The notes: generated by a model from the letters alone, not told the origin. Positions 37,043-55,053 are shown, counted from the first letter of the stretch. The stretch: DNA of 64,000 nt from Anoplopoma fimbria (GCF_027596085.1 NC_072472.1:8714371-8778370); one strand, 5' to 3'. Program-made: numbers and translations.

Positions 37043-38958
37043 CACACAACATAAACATCAGGTTATTCAATAATTTCAGTAAAGTGCATTGTCACATTCC
37101 TTGTCGTAAGGGCGCATGTGTGGTTCTGTATTTTTGTTATATCTCTCAAGCGAGAGGCTGAGAGCTTTAACCAGCAACGTAAGATTGATACCATGATGGA
37201 GAGTCCAATATCTCACCAATTTCCTCAAATGAAATCACAGTCAAACACAGTCAAACACAAGTCCATAAACTTCTCTCTAAGAGAAAGAAAAATGTCCCTA
37301 TGACCAACACTCCTTCATGCCTCGACGTGTATGGCTGGTGTGACATACAGACTTGTGATGTTCAAAATGTTTTTCCCCTTCCCATGTTTTTTTTAACAGA
37401 TAGAGAACTGAGAAAAACTCCATCTCTGTCTCTCTGTATCTGTTGTCTCACATCATCTCTCTCTCTCTCTCTCTGCTCCTTTGCCCTAGCACCTCCTCAC
37501 CTCCTTCAGTCTCATATCACAGGGAACATTTTCCAGAGCAGACGGGGTAAGCTGTCATGATGCATCTTAAGAGACATATTGCAATGAGCACTGCTTCTGA
37601 CACAGTAAGTGGGTTTAACAAAGCCCCAAGGAGAGACTGTTGAGCGATTATAATTGACTAGCATCAGGACCAAGAAATGTGACATCGGTTGACAGTTAAC
37701 TTACGACATATACTGTGGGATTGTATGCACATAAGAGGGCAAATTAAATGAATTAGATTGGACAGGAAACATACAGTGTACACTCAAGTTCTAAACAAGA
37801 GATTCCGTTATGGAGAAAATATATTGCTGAAAGCAAATGTTGACAGACTGTTTTAGATGTTCCTAATCTGACTGCTCAGCATGACAATGTGAATTTGAAA
37901 GGGCAAAGTGAGGCTGCATAAAAGAGCCGAGGGTTTATGCAGTCTTTACTCCTTTGTTGCTATGGATACGATTGGTGTAAAATCTCAAAAAGCAAGCAGT
38001 CATCAAATATGCAGGAAAAATTCACCACATTGACCTCATTATACAGGTAAAACTCACTTGTGGCCAGAACATTTTGAGTATGGGTTAGAAATTTGCAAGT
38101 ATTCAGCACCTGATTTATTTAGCAAGTTGTTTCGAAACGAGCTCCCTGTCTGCACCTGGAACTGACAAGGTCTTAACATGAACCAGTAGTAATACAATAA
38201 ACAATAGGTATATATATTTCCATGTCCACAGGTAGTGAAAGGAAAGTCTTCACAACAAACATCCACATTAGTATTTTTTTTAGCCCATCAGATGTTTCAA
38301 AAAATTCAACCAAAATAGAACCCTGTTTTGGAAACACTTACTCATCACACAGCCGACTAAACATTTAAATGCACCACTCTGGTCCATTCCAACTAATTTA
38401 CACATAACACCTGCAAACTACGGTCCAATAAATGCTGCAGTGATTACCATTATGTTGTGTCTGTGTGTGAAGGATGTGGACCAAAAAGAGAGTATTACAA
38501 AAACAGTTTTTGGCAAGCTTTTATTCATGAATTCTATTCAGTGTTCTGGGAAACTGATTCGCTTTGAGGCATCAGAGTTTCACCTGCTTTGTCAGCAAAG
38601 TGTTTGCTTGAAAGCTCGGCGGAGATGAAGTGGAAACAATGCTCGGAGCAACATGACATTCAACTGTCCTGCCTAGAAAAACAAATTATGCCAAAATTTT
38701 ATTTCACAGGTTCTATCCTCTCATCTGACCCCCACAGTGAGTTAAGCGATAGTTTGAGAGCATACTCTGGAAGATTAAATTCCCCTCTAGCTTAATATCC
38801 TTGGGTCCTATTTGATTGTTGAGGCAGAAAAGAGAACGACATAATAATAATTTACAATTAGTATTTCTTTTTATTCAATTTTCAATCATCTCCCATGAGC
38901 ATTTGCATTCTTATCTATTTATACATTTAGCAGAAATGGAGCAACATTAGCATTCACT
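37043..38958. other. Non-coding stretch, nothing assignable
   Basis: AT-rich DNA with a CT tract at 37455-37475. No exon on either strand can be supported. Confidence 0.5.
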
Positions 38959-39320
38959 AGCCGTGTTTCCATTCAACTGTGAAGCCAATTTTAAACAAAC
39001 TTTTCAAATGTCACAAAATAAAAAGAAATTTGAATTCCATCAGCTGTTTGGAGCAAATCAAACTCGATAGTTCTTTCAGAAGTTGTGCTTCTGCTGTGCT
39101 ATGCCAGTAAATAGTAGAGAAAGTAGAGGTTGTGAGACAAAACAAATCAAAGCCCCTCTGTGGGAGAAAAAATTAGAGAGGTCTTTAGGAATTAGTTTTA
39201 ATTGGGCAAGTTTCAAATGTTCTTTCATGTCAGGTAGTACTAGGCAAGTTTTCAAATCCCATTTAGAGCATTAACTCTTCTTCCACAAAGGTAAAAACTT
39301 ATGTGAATGGAAACACAGCT
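38959..39320. mobile_element. MITE-like non-autonomous DNA transposon
   Basis: A 362-bp unit bounded by imperfect terminal inverted repeats AGCCGTGTTTCCATTCA (left) and TGAATGGAAACACAGCT (right), one mismatch over 17 bp. It is flanked by a possible 3-bp target duplication ACT (38956-38958 and 39321-39323). A 3-bp duplication would fit the PIF/Harbinger type, but the duplication is short and the superfamily is uncertain. The inside carries no transposase. Confidence 0.7.
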
Positions 39321-39420
39321 ACTGCTTATATTTAAACAGAGCTAAACATATTTAGCTTTTTAGCTGCTTAGTGTTTCATTATTTTATCCAGTTAGACTTC
39401 TCTTGAATACCTATGTTGAA

Positions 39421-39490
39421 TACACTTCCTGTAAGTCGCTTTGGATAAAAGCGTCTGCTAAATGACTGTAATGTAATGTAATGTAATGTA
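39421..39490 (+). mobile_element. L2-type LINE or SINE 3' tail
   Basis: GTAAGTCGCTTTGGATAAAA followed by GCGTCTGCTAAATGACTG and then repeated TGTAA/ATGTA units. This conserved tail with pentanucleotide repeats is what I remember for the UnaL2 LINE and the SINEs it mobilises in teleosts. Only the 3' end is visible, so the body is truncated or decayed. Confidence 0.75.
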
Positions 39491-43187
<3,697 letters not shown>

Positions 43188-45380
43188 CCAGACATGCTCA
43201 TAAAAGCAACCTTATTTGAATGTATACATGCCATAAACGTTAATGGAAAAAGGCTGCTCAATCCCAAAGAACATTTTCATTGACCAGCTGGGTTGGATGT
43301 CACATTTTTTTTGTGTGAAACTGACACCTAACCGGACTAGTTGGTATTCAAATAATTTCTCTGCTTTGCTTATCTGCTCTCTCTGTCCCAAAACAAAGAC
43401 CGTATCCTCTGGGATAACATTTGTAACAGCAGCTTGGTTAGGCCTGTCCACTTAGTCTAACTCTCACCAAGCAAAAAGATCCCCTAAACAAAACAAAAAA
43501 AACATTCATTCATATTTTTCCATAACTCATAAAAATATGGACTTTACTTTGACATATTCTGCTTCTACTCCCACGGTAAATTACACTTATTGACAGCACA
43601 AGATATACAACGAGGGACAGCATCCCTATTATTAGCTCTTAACATTGTTTTATTGGCGATTGTCTTCTGCACCCTTTTTATAACCATCACTAGTATTATG
43701 TCTACACTGTATTGATTGGCTGCCAGAGCTCTCAAACCCTATTTCATCTGAAAATCCAGATACATTTTGTTGTGTAATCATGAATATTATCCTCCAGAAA
43801 GTCACATGGACTTTTCGCTCTCCTTATTAAACCCTATGCTGCTTTTAAAGGGTTCAACAGGAGGAGAGGGGCTGATGTGATTGGAGCTCATTCCAACTGT
43901 CTTGTTGAAGTGCAGTTAATAGTAAATGTGCTGTACATGAGAATTTTGCATGATGCTTGTGTAGTGCTGTACTTGTTGACCGCATTAATGAAAAATGTTA
44001 CCATAGTCACAAGAAGCTTAAACTTAGCCCTTACACAAACCCTAACCTAAACCTGACCTGTCCTTACCCGAACATATACCAAGTCTTCACCCTAAAATGT
44101 AATGATTTCTATTATGGAGACGTGCAATCGTCCCCATTTGTAGTGCAAGCAATACAATGGGACATAAATACACACGTGTAAACAAAGACGATCAGGAAAT
44201 GATTAATCAAATTTCTCTAGTACCGTAAAAGCAATTGTCTGGGAATTTAGCCATATGAGAATAAATTGGGCAGCCTGTCAAAATGTTGCGCTGGTTTGTC
44301 AGGTGGATATATGAAGGCCGAGTTACAGAGCTGCGACGCAGCAGATGGTGAGACATCCATATGGGGACTCAAAGACACTGAGACAGTCAAAATTATAGCC
44401 AAAAATCTGTGGAGGTAAAGAAGAGCATTTTGTACAAATTCTCAAGGAAATCTCAAAATAAGTTGCATGTTTTTAAAATACCAGGACCTTAAAGGTGTCT
44501 TATACAGAATTCAGGGGATAGACTAATGATTGCCTCCACACTGGTTTCAACATGGGAAAGCTAATGGTGCTCACAGCACAAACAATGCAGACACCAGCAA
44601 CAGTGGTTACCTGAGGGGGAACTGGAGGGAGGGCTCTACGCACATTTAGGTCTACAGAAAAAAACAGTTTTTTTACTTTTTCTGTGCCTAACTGTCTATT
44701 ACTTAATGACAACTGACCTGCTTCAGAACAGAATGATCACCATGGATAATATGGTTGGGTTTTACACAAGCTCAATGAAGAAAGTCTGCATTAAGTTATT
44801 TATTTTAGATTGCAATTAAGGAAATTGAGATACAAAAGAGCATGGTTGCTATAGTTATATGTGCATCTGGCTGGTGCATTGCCTTAGATGGAAAATTAAG
44901 GTATCGATCTGTTATCAACCGTCTCCTTTGGAACACTGATAAAGATGGGTTGCCAAATAAATTATAGTTGGTTTGAATCAGACAAGTGTGAGTGAACAAA
45001 GGCCAGAAAACATGATGATTGTTTTTAATCGATCGATACCCAGCGGTGCCAACATGTTAATGTGAAAGGTGATTAAGGCCGACAGACCAACGGCTGACTT
45101 TAAAACCGAGGAGGTGTTCTTCTGTTCGGAGCAACTGGAATATTCAAATACCGACGCTTGGTCAGTGCCCTTACGAAAGGTGGACAAGTCAAATAAAAAC
45201 AGTAAAGGAGACTGTTGTTTATGTCCTGTTCCAAACTAAACATTTTGTCAGTTTTCAGTCAAGGGAGTCGTTACTTTCGTGGGTCACATGACTCACTCGA
45301 GTAGCTAGTTTTGTTTGCCAGCCACTTGAGTCATTAGTGTTGTTAGTCAGGTGAGTTGTTGCTCAGTCAAGTTAACTAAT

Positions 45381-45415
45381 CACCATGCTCTTTTCCTAAA
45401 CCTAACCACGTGTTG
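45381..45415. repeat. CCTAAACCTAAC dispersed repeat, copy 3
   Basis: CACCATGCTCTTTTCCTAAA then CCTAACCACGTG. Same core as copies at 32041 and 42679. Confidence 0.5.
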
Positions 45416-48400
45416 ACACTAGAGGTGTGATTAGAGCATCATAGGCCTGAACAAGCGTCTGTATTCGATAAGTTAAATCGCATCGAGCTAGACAGTACGT
45501 TAGTCCTTTTCCCGAACGCAATTTTAAAGATTCTCAATGCTGGTCACATTAACTCCTGATCCTCTACTGTAGACCAACAAACAACTAGAAAGTAACACAA
45601 AATATGCTGCTGAATTAAATGTTCAGTCGCTGTAAACAAATACTTTCAAAAAATAAAAGAACATTATTATAGCTTCCATAGATGCTTTTTAAAATGTATG
45701 TCAGATTTAAATCCTTCAGCTCACAAATTTTCATTAAAGGAAAGGTTCAATACTTTCCCATTAACAGCTTAAAGCAAACATAACTCAAACAGAAGTAAAT
45801 AGTGCATTTGTTGTAGACTATTTCCACTGGCTAATTAATACATTTGGTGCTTTACAGGGTATTTACAACAGCAGTACAGTGCATGTGTAATGCACTTATA
45901 TTAAACTAAAGTGCCCATTTTTCATGTTAATGAAAGAACATGTCACCATGTGTAACAATGTGGCTCATTAATGTTCCTGTAGTAGATGTTGGACATTGGA
46001 GCGCTATGGTACAGAAGACTAAACGATATCAGGCTTCAGGTTACAGAGACATCACTTGTTGAAAGGATCTATTCACTGTTGGTTTTGGACTTTTCATTGG
46101 ATGTCTTGGACATAAGTATATAGAATGTAATATAGACCTTATCCTTTAAAGCAACATAAATATTGCTTAATAAACTGTAGTAACACACGTTTTTGGCTAT
46201 TTATGCGTACTAACTGTACATTTTCTATATTCCTGAATATAGGACTCTCATTCTGCTAGTGTTAACATTGTGACGTAGAACAATCTGCAGCTAACATATT
46301 TCCTTTATTGTTTTGAAATGTCTGTCAGTCGTCCATCTGATGGAACAGATACACTTCTGTTATATTAAATGTAACAATCCACACGGGCTCTAAGATAAGC
46401 ATGTTTGACATTTATCATTATAATATATATATATGCCATCCTGGCATGCCAAGTGAAATAATCCCCACAAGCAGATGTTCAAATCACACAAATGACCTTC
46501 TGTCTATATACGTATGTTGAGTACGTATTACCAATTTTAGTTTCACTAGATGTGTAGAGCTACAGTAGAGTGAAAAAAATATATATTTTACCTCCTGTAT
46601 ACTCTTAATGAACGCTATGTTTTTTCTCTTTTAGATTTTATATTTGGCAGCCTTTAAAAAAACAGTTCAGCCGCCTGCTGTCATGTCAGCTCAGCGGGAG
46701 CTGTGCTGTTGACAGGACAGCTGGCTTGTGCAGTGACATTTGTAACTGAGGTCAGAGTCAGTGGGGTCCTCCAGTATGAATTCACAGTAACACTGTAGTC
46801 ACTCATGTTAAAAATGTATTCATTTTAAGGGAATTTGGAAGAAATTATCTAGAGCGAGCTGATAATGTTTTGGATTACCTTGATCTACAGTGCTGTCACA
46901 GTGAAATGACAAATGAACAACATGGTTAATATTCAAGTAAGACTCATTCGCTAATAAAATGTAACTCTGCAGGGAAAGCTAATTATTTCGTAAGTGGAGG
47001 ACAAAAACAGATTTATAGCTGAGTTAGAGTTATGAGCATAAAGTGTCTCATTTTCTTGTTTTTTTTAATCACTGACTCATAATTAATTCTCTGAAAACAA
47101 TCAATTATATTCTTTACACGTGTGGCTTAATGCATTTTAATGTAAAGCACGGGTTCAATATAATACCGCAAACTCCGTTCGGATATGTATTCAGTTTCAA
47201 ACCTTACTTGACACAATAACACAACACATGTGGAGTACAGATGGGTAATGAAAGCCCCCTTCATTTATCGTGTAGAGAAAAGCCACTGAGTAGGGGATAC
47301 AGATTGATTTGGTCCACACATCATTAGACGTTCTCCCATACGACCTTCACCCCTGGGCTGCCTTTGATGAAGAACAATGCAGAAGTGAAAAATGTGTCTT
47401 GTATTTGTCAGTGGCGGGTCTCTTAACATGCAGACATGTCAGCAGATGGCCTTCTTATCATTTAATAGGGAAGGTTGAACCCTTTGATGGCTCCCACTCT
47501 CCATTTATCCTGGATTCATACAACTGAACAAAGTGAAAATCTAGGTTAGCGAAAGTCTTGGTAGGAATAACACGTGCCCACGGTCATAGCTCATTCAAGC
47601 ATCAGATATACACTACAAAGCTATGCATCTTCAGATTTGATTTAATCTTATATTGAGTCTTAAAATCATTACTGGTCTGTGAGCAAATGACTTCATGTCA
47701 CATAACTTTCTTTTATTATTCCTTCAAAGGAAACTTGGCTTGCAGCAGCCACTCAAAATGAACGAGACAAGGGGCACATAAATAAATTAAATATGTAGAA
47801 AAAACAAACATAAAAGCCAGAGAACAAAAACACAAACAAGCCATAGACCTCGAGGCAAGACACCACTGGGCAACAAATGGTGAAAGTTAAAAGAATGATC
47901 TTGTCAAATTCCTAACCTAATAAGGAGAGAAAATATGTAATATGATGCAGACAAAACCAAAAGTAGGAAAGAGATAACTATTGTTTGTATTTGTATCTGA
48001 AGTAAACTTCAAAGTGTGCTAATAGCGTTTTCCTTGTATCAACACAAGATTAAAAATGAAAAATTTCTCTCAATGTGTCCCTCAATGTGTTTCATTGAGG
48101 AAACATTTACAACTTATAAAATGCAAAAGCTGACTAAAGGTCAAACTGATCTTATGCTTAACTCATGAATTGAATAAAAAATATTGTAAGCAACTTCCCA
48201 GCATGCATGACATGTCAGTTCAAATTACTTTTTTTGATTTTATGAAAGATACAATTGTCAACTTGTTAGTGTAAATGTGTCATATGTGTGAAGACATCCT
48301 CTTGGTTCACTATGAAGTTTTCCCAGATGTAAATCTATGTGCAGCTGGCTCAAATAGCAAATCTAGGGGCCTAGTACTTCATTTAAGTGGAATCAGGCAG

Positions 48401-48774
48401 ACAGTAGACGGCAAACGGGGTATCATGTTAGTGGACGAGAGCAGGACCATAACATTATGTGAGGCTGGCTGAGAAAACCAGCAAAGGTAAAGGTAGACGG
48501 CAGACAAGTCTACAGATAAGCAAAAGATAAAGACTTTATACACAATAAAGAAGAAACCTTGGCACAAAAAATAGCTTTAAAGTAAAGGAAACGTATTACA
48601 ATACTATTTCAATAAATAAGCAATGAAGTGCCAGAACACAGGAACAGACATATCAGTCAAATGCACCAAGGAGGCCCCAATGGAGAAGTAGTGTCGCCTG
48701 CCTGATTCCATGTGAATGCAGCATAATTCCTGTTTTTTGTGTCAGTCTGGCTCAAATTTGATTTTTTTTATTTC

Positions 48775-49020
48775 AAAACCTTTAAAACTTTGCCACGACA
48801 TTTTGTATGGATATTCATGGTCCCCAGAAGATGGATTCGAATGACTTTGGTGATTCTGAGACTTTACCTCTAGCACCACCAACAGGTCAAAGTTTTCACT
48901 AACTGTAAGAAGTGTCTTAAAAATCTGTACCATGGATTGGTTAAAAACTGACAACTCTTAATGACTTTGGTAATCCTGGGACTTTTCCCATAAAGCCACC
49001 ATTAAGTTCAGATTTATGTT
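48775..49020. repeat. Dispersed fish repeat (GACTTTGGTGATCC family)
   Basis: ATTCATGGTCCCCAGAAGAT, GACTTTGGTGATTCTGAGAC and CTCTAGCACCACCAACAGGT, then a second round (GACTTTGGTAATCCTGGGAC, AAAGCCACCATTAAG). The phrase repeats within the element, as I remember for this family in fish. A related decayed copy lies at 14168-14300. Confidence 0.65.
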
Positions 49021-49620
49021 TTTGATGCCTCTCTTATCAGTTATCCTCTCTGGGATTTATTTTCAGCCATTAATGATTTTTCTGCACAAATTCCTCAGCA
49101 TGCTGTGTTCTGTATTGTTTTCTTTAGTGTGAAGTAAATTGCAGTAATAATACCAACAGCAATCATCTATGCAGAATGTCAATGAACTGTGTCGGCACGT
49201 CTTTTCTCTGCTGATTTGTTGCTCTAGGCCAAAACACTGACATTGTTTTCTAAAGCTCCAACAGGTTGCATGACCGGGGAGCAGTTGAGTAAACAAATGA
49301 TGCAAAATGTGGTTCACAAAAAATTCACAAAAATCCTGTGTCATGTTCGCTCTCTGCATCCTAAATACCTTACCTAGACTTGGAAAGAATACCAATGTAA
49401 AAGTGCAGTTACAAAGAGAACTTTGGTGAAACCCAAATATAAGCATTTCCAGTCACAATTATTACCTTATAACAAAACCATTAGTTCTTAGGACTCAATA
49501 ATGTATCTGCAGATTAGTTATTGTAAATTGCAGTAATTGAGAAGCAGTCTCCCAGAAAGTGGCATCACTGTATGCTACAGTTTTTCCACTATGAGCCAAT
49601 GCCATTATTGTATATTCTGT

Positions 49621-49643
49621 ATATATATATATATATATATATA
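49621..49643. repeat. (AT)n microsatellite
   Basis: About 11 AT units. Confidence 0.95.
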
Positions 49644-50944
49644 GTGCAATGTTAATCAGTGCTGAAGTTAACGCAGCTTTGATTGAAGCTGGTCTTGAGA
49701 GGACTGACTGCCTGTGCAGGAACTCTTCCTTTGTCATGGAAATGCACAACACTTTTATCTTGGAGATTTCAACTGCAACTGCCTGGCAGAAGATCCCGAG
49801 AGAGAGATCTTTTGATTAAGGAAAAAAGAAAAGAAAAGGTTACCATCAGTGGATATGGATGAGGCGCCAGGGAGCGACAATAAAGCACCACCGACGTCAA
49901 ACCATTGAACAAAATTCTGATTGTTTGTTTTCTTGATCCCATCATAATGCATGCTGGAACTGAACACTAGGGGGTTAACGAGTGTTTTGGAAATGTGTAT
50001 TGCGAGTTTGCAAGGGTTTGATTACTTTTTGCACTCATGTGGGAGATAAGGCCCTGACACAATAGGTGAGAGGGTTTTCTTCTCCAGGCAAACACAATCA
50101 TGGTGTTCAGAATGTTGATGCTGTCTTGTGTGGAGGTTTGCAACGGTTTTGTAGCTGTATGAGGCACAAACTCAACCTATGTCTCCTGACAAGGCCCTTG
50201 CAGACTTTTGTAGACTTTGGTCATATGTCATATGCAAGGCAGCATTAGAGAGACACGGGCCTCAGGGCTATGCCTTTTTCAAGCCTCCCCCACTCCATCA
50301 AGCACCCTTACAACTATTTACTCATGCCTCTTCTAACTTTCACAAACATCAGCCACACTTCATTTAAATACAAGAACGCATTAACAATCACTCATGACTG
50401 TAGTTCAATTTTAGGGCTGTTGCCGCACTAAATAAAATATATATACTAGCTATAAACCCATAGTGAAGCATACGTTTACAACAAAGACAATCCGTCACCA
50501 AAAGGTTTAGGCTACCAAATTCCTTCTTTTTTTTTTTACATTTGGACCTTTGATTGAGATTCTCGACAAAAGCTTCAAGTGTCTGTAGTCTTATTTTATG
50601 ATGTTATCACCCCCAAAAAATGGGAAAAATATGATTTTGTGTTACATTTGGTTTTAGCAATGTAATAAACGATGCTATTAGAACGGAATTGATTACATTC
50701 TTCTTGTTTCAATAAATTTTAACTCATTACTGAGAGAATAGCAAATTCGACTGAGCGTCATGTGTGCGAGAAATAAATTGGAGAGTTTTCTTTATATTAT
50801 TAATGGTTATAATTTGAATTTCAACATGATAAATGAAGCTTTGAACTAGTCGGTACGGCCCAACACACATTGAGATAAAGAGAAAGTGTTTTCAAAGAGA
50901 ACCTCCTTCTCTTCTGGAGCTTCAATTACCTCTCACCCTTTACT

Positions 50945-50984
50945 CAGTCAGTCAGTCAGTCAGCCAGTCAGTCAGTCAGTCAGT
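50945..50984. repeat. (CAGT)n microsatellite
   Basis: About ten CAGT units with one CAGC variant. Confidence 0.97.
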
Positions 50985-53900
50985 CCTCCCCCGCTGCCGT
51001 TACGCCTTTACCCGTGCCTGATCGCGTAGAGCCCTGTGTGCCGTTGCAATTGAGTCAGTAGTAGGCTTTCCACCAAAAGTCCAGCTTCTTGTTCTCCCTG
51101 TGGAGAGCCACATTGAGGTCGTGCAATAACATGGCCTTCTAGAACCAATCTCCATGTTTAAGGGTGGTAGCAATGCACCGGCACATTAATGGCTAATTCT
51201 GACCAGTTTCCACCCTCAAAAGCCTTGTCACATATACACATCCAATATCAAATCCAATTGCTTTTTCCTCAAACACCATGGCTCCAAGTTTAATATTAAA
51301 CAGTGGCTCCTTCTTCTGTAGCACATCGGTAATAATTGAAAGGAATATGAAAATGCATCATCCAGGTTTTATATTTCTTCTGGTTGTGCAGTTATTTTTT
51401 TTAATAAAAGATTTCTGTTATTGTAGACATTTTCATTAATAACACTATCTCATGTATCTCAGTAGTCTGTATTAATGGAGTTATATGCCGACAGTGGGAA
51501 TACTTTGTTTTATGCCGTCCACTGCAGACTTCAAACGGACATGCCTGTAAAGCGTGTGAGTCTGCAGACTCTTCTTCACAGAGCTCTCTCAAATATTGGC
51601 CTCTATATTTATGTGCTTTCTGAATCTAGAGTACGAGTGTGCAACTGTTTTTACTGATGTGAAATAAAACTTTGAGAATGGATTGTTGACGCTACCAGGA
51701 AAGTTAAATTTGATTGTCTTCCTCTAAACATCTGCTATGAGAGATTAAACTGGCACCCCCAATGCACTGACATCAGAGGGAAGAGTGACATATCCAGTCA
51801 GGAGAAGAACATTAGCATGCTGGTGGCGGCTATGGATCATAGCATACTCAAGAGCTTATGAATTGCCCGGTGTCCCTGCCTCTAGTCCACTCCCTCCCTC
51901 CCAGATGGCTAGTTTCTCCCGTGCTTAGCCCTCTCCCTCTTGCCTCCCTGAACCATAACACTATTTTGCTTTGAAATGCCCTCATCAAACTTTAATTTGT
52001 ATGGAAATAGACATTCTGGGCCCTAAGATAAAGTCTACATTTGCAGGATCGTTCGAAAAGGTGGAGAAATAAACAATTTAAAAAGTAAAGTGGCCGTGTA
52101 AAGAAGAGAGTGAGAGGGCCATTGAGCGCAATTACAGTGTGGTAACGGAATATGAACTTAAAAGCAGAGGTTGGTGTGGGAAGGGATCATTTACTTTTTT
52201 TTTTTTTTTTCCGGAGGGCTGTGTAAGCTTTAATGAGTGCCAAGGACACCACCTGCACATGCAAATCCAGTGCCTTTCTTTAATCTCCAGTGCCCTCCTC
52301 TTTAAATCCACTTTAATAGGAATTTGGTGGAGATGACCTAACTCACAACTATGTCTGTGCATGGGAATAAGCTTAGCCCTCATTTCTAATCTGTGAATGG
52401 GCCTTGATATAACTTGGTATTCAAAAAGATATTGAAAGTACCTCACTTTTTCTCTCATCATCGCACACACACATACACACACAGACACACACTAATATTC
52501 TGATTTCAGCTGAGATCACCTTGACATAGTTCTACTCCTCAGAGGAAATTCAGAGGGCCACAGATAAACTACTTAAATGTACAGAGGGAGGAATGCACAT
52601 GTTTTTAAATGTGAAACCAGAAATCATTTAAGTCCACTTGGAGAAAAAAAAAAAGCTTGTGTTACTGCTCACTCCAGATAACAGAATGATGTATTCATTA
52701 TATCAGCATGCCCTTGGGTAAGATGATATAGAAATAGAAGTGAATGCCTTTCTTTTTTGGCTTATCCCACTGTGAGCTGTGAAAACAGCTTTTCCCAAAA
52801 TACTGGAGGGGTTACAAGAGGGAGCGCACACACACACACAAACACACTCAAGCAAGCAAATTCACACACGCGTGCGCACGCATCAACAAATACACACACA
52901 TCCAACCTATCCCAAGCTTGCCGTGTGAATATGCATTCTTGCTTTTATCTCATGAGCACCTTCCTTCTTCGGGGAAAGCTAACCGGTCTCTCGGTGAGCA
53001 GCTGCGACAGAAGACTGGTGTCTGAGCGCTGAGGCAGAACAATGATACGACATGAGAAGCTACCTTGTCACCTGAAACAGGGACACACAGAGAGACAGCT
53101 GCCACCAGACACTGGAGATGGTGGCCTGCTGAGAGAAGAGGCATGGGCCTCCCAGACACGCACATATGCATATTATTTCCAACATACGCTGACTCAAAGC
53201 ACACACTAGGGCATGCTAAGACATATCTAATCATGTATGTCAAACAGATACAGGCAGACAGATACAGGCACACAGGGAAGAGACAGATGAATTACTAAGA
53301 GGATACAGCATGAGGAGCATGATGGGACAGCTTTAAAAAAGTCATGGGATGAAAGCATCACGGCAAGAGTAATAAAAGACACATTTTGTAATTGAACATT
53401 ATTGTTCAGGATGCTGCTAATGCACTCTTTGTATGAGAAAGGGTATCCCATTGATGTTTAATGACAATGATGAAAAGAAGTCTGAAAAGTTCTGCTTTGT
53501 ACCAACTCAGTGTAGCCATATCTCCACACCAACAGAAAGCTGGGCAGGGACATTGGAGGCTGTTGTTATAATCTGACAGCAACCTCCTGTTCTTAAAAGT
53601 GAAGCCAATGTGGAAGTGCCTTACACTTGCATCCTTTCTTATAGACAGAAGGAGGCGACATCCCTGTTTTAAAAAGTCTGATTGTATAGAAGTCTATGAT
53701 ATAAATCTTCTTTATACACTTCTCACTTGATTTATTGCCTCAGTCAACATTGTAAACATGAGTTTATGGTCTCAATCTCTAGTTTCAAGTCTTCTTGGTC
53801 CCATTTAAAGTAAATGAGACCATAAAGCAGGCTATGCTTTAGGGCGTAGTTACCTTGTGATTGACAGGTTGTTACCATGACATTCATGAAAGTTAATTGT

Positions 53901-54017
53901 GACATTTTCAGCACATAACAATGTCTTTCAGCGTTCGGTTGTACTTGGCTTCACCCTCTCTGTTCACTTCTGGCGACAGACAAAACAAATGGTTGACGTC
54001 ACGGTGACTACATCACT

Positions 54018-54410
54018 TATATATATTCCTTTATTGATCCCCATGGTGGAAATTCAGGTGTTGCAGCAGCTCAACTACAGAGAAACAATAATAAAAATTA
54101 AAAAAAAGTCAGCATGATGACAGACTGTGGTCTCCGCTGTTGTTGTACAGTCTGATGGCAGTGGGCACAAATGAGCGTCTGAAGCGCTCCGTCCTGCTCT
54201 TTGGTAGAATCAGCCGATGACTGTATGATCTGCCCAGCTGCCACAGTTCCTCATGGAGAGGGTGAGAGGGATTGTCCAGGATGGCTCTGAGTTTGGCCTT
54301 CATCCTCCTCTCACCCACTGACTCTAGGCTGTCCAGCTCCAGACCCACCACAGAGCTGGCTTTCCTCACCAGCTTATTTAGTTTGTTCCTTCCTGTATAC
54401 AGTCTAAGAT
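54018..54410 (-). mobile_element. Truncated LINE: ORF2 C-terminus and 3'UTR
   Basis: The minus strand reads a peptide with RNKLNKLVRKASSVVGLELD, SHPLHEELWQLGRSYSHRLI and RTERFRRSFVPTAIRLYNN. This is the characteristic end of a non-LTR retrotransposon reverse-transcriptase ORF in fishes (SHPLH...RTxRxRxSFxPxAIRLYN). It is followed by a 3' end GAATTTCCACCATGGGGATC AATAAAGG. The 5' remainder is missing, as expected from incomplete reverse transcription. The piece is open for about 100 codons, so it is not very old. Clade not assigned. Confidence 0.85.
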
Positions 54411-55021
54411 AATAATACAAATCAGTCAAAGAGGGATACAGCATAGCACATCTTTATAGAAACAACAAGGACGTAGCAACAGTTTCATAAAGTGAAAAAC
54501 ACAAAAAAAAATAGAGAGAAGAGAAATTTAAGATTTTATTATTTTTGATTAGCCCCATAATTTATGCAAGGCAAGAGTCAAATATAGAGGTAGATGCAGA
54601 GAGCATTGATAGGATCTAATCACTCAATCTTTAAGTTAGCTGAGTTACTTTAACAGTCAGGCTTGTACTAAGAGGATATTGTTTGGATTGGCCATGTATC
54701 TTTAAAAATGAGTAAGATCCTTTACTTTTTCTCAGAAAAAGGAAACACGTTACTGCTACTCTTCCATGGTTGGTACACTGATCTCTTACTCCTCCTGTCC
54801 TCTTGTTGTAGTGTTTTAAAAGGTATATGCAACAATATCTTGAACAATTATCTATATATTCAAACAAAAATAATCACCTATGACCCAATAGAAGTGTGTG
54901 GCGCTCTCTATTATCTGTGTAAAGGAAAAATAGTTCTCCCACACTCCCAGGTAGCAAAAGATATTTGATCATTTAATAATTTACCAATGTTTTTACATGG
55001 CCTCAGGATAAAGAAGCAGAT

Positions 55022-55053
55022 ACAGGGTGTCTGTGTGTGCACAGACACCCTGT
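55022..55053. repeat. Perfect 14-bp snap-back hairpin
   Basis: ACAGGGTGTCTGTG, loop TGTG, then the exact reverse complement. Confidence 0.9.

Noticed and set aside
44030..44062. Interstitial telomeric repeat (CCCTAACCTAAACC)
   Set aside because: Too short and irregular. Better explained by the dispersed CCTAAACCTAAC repeat.
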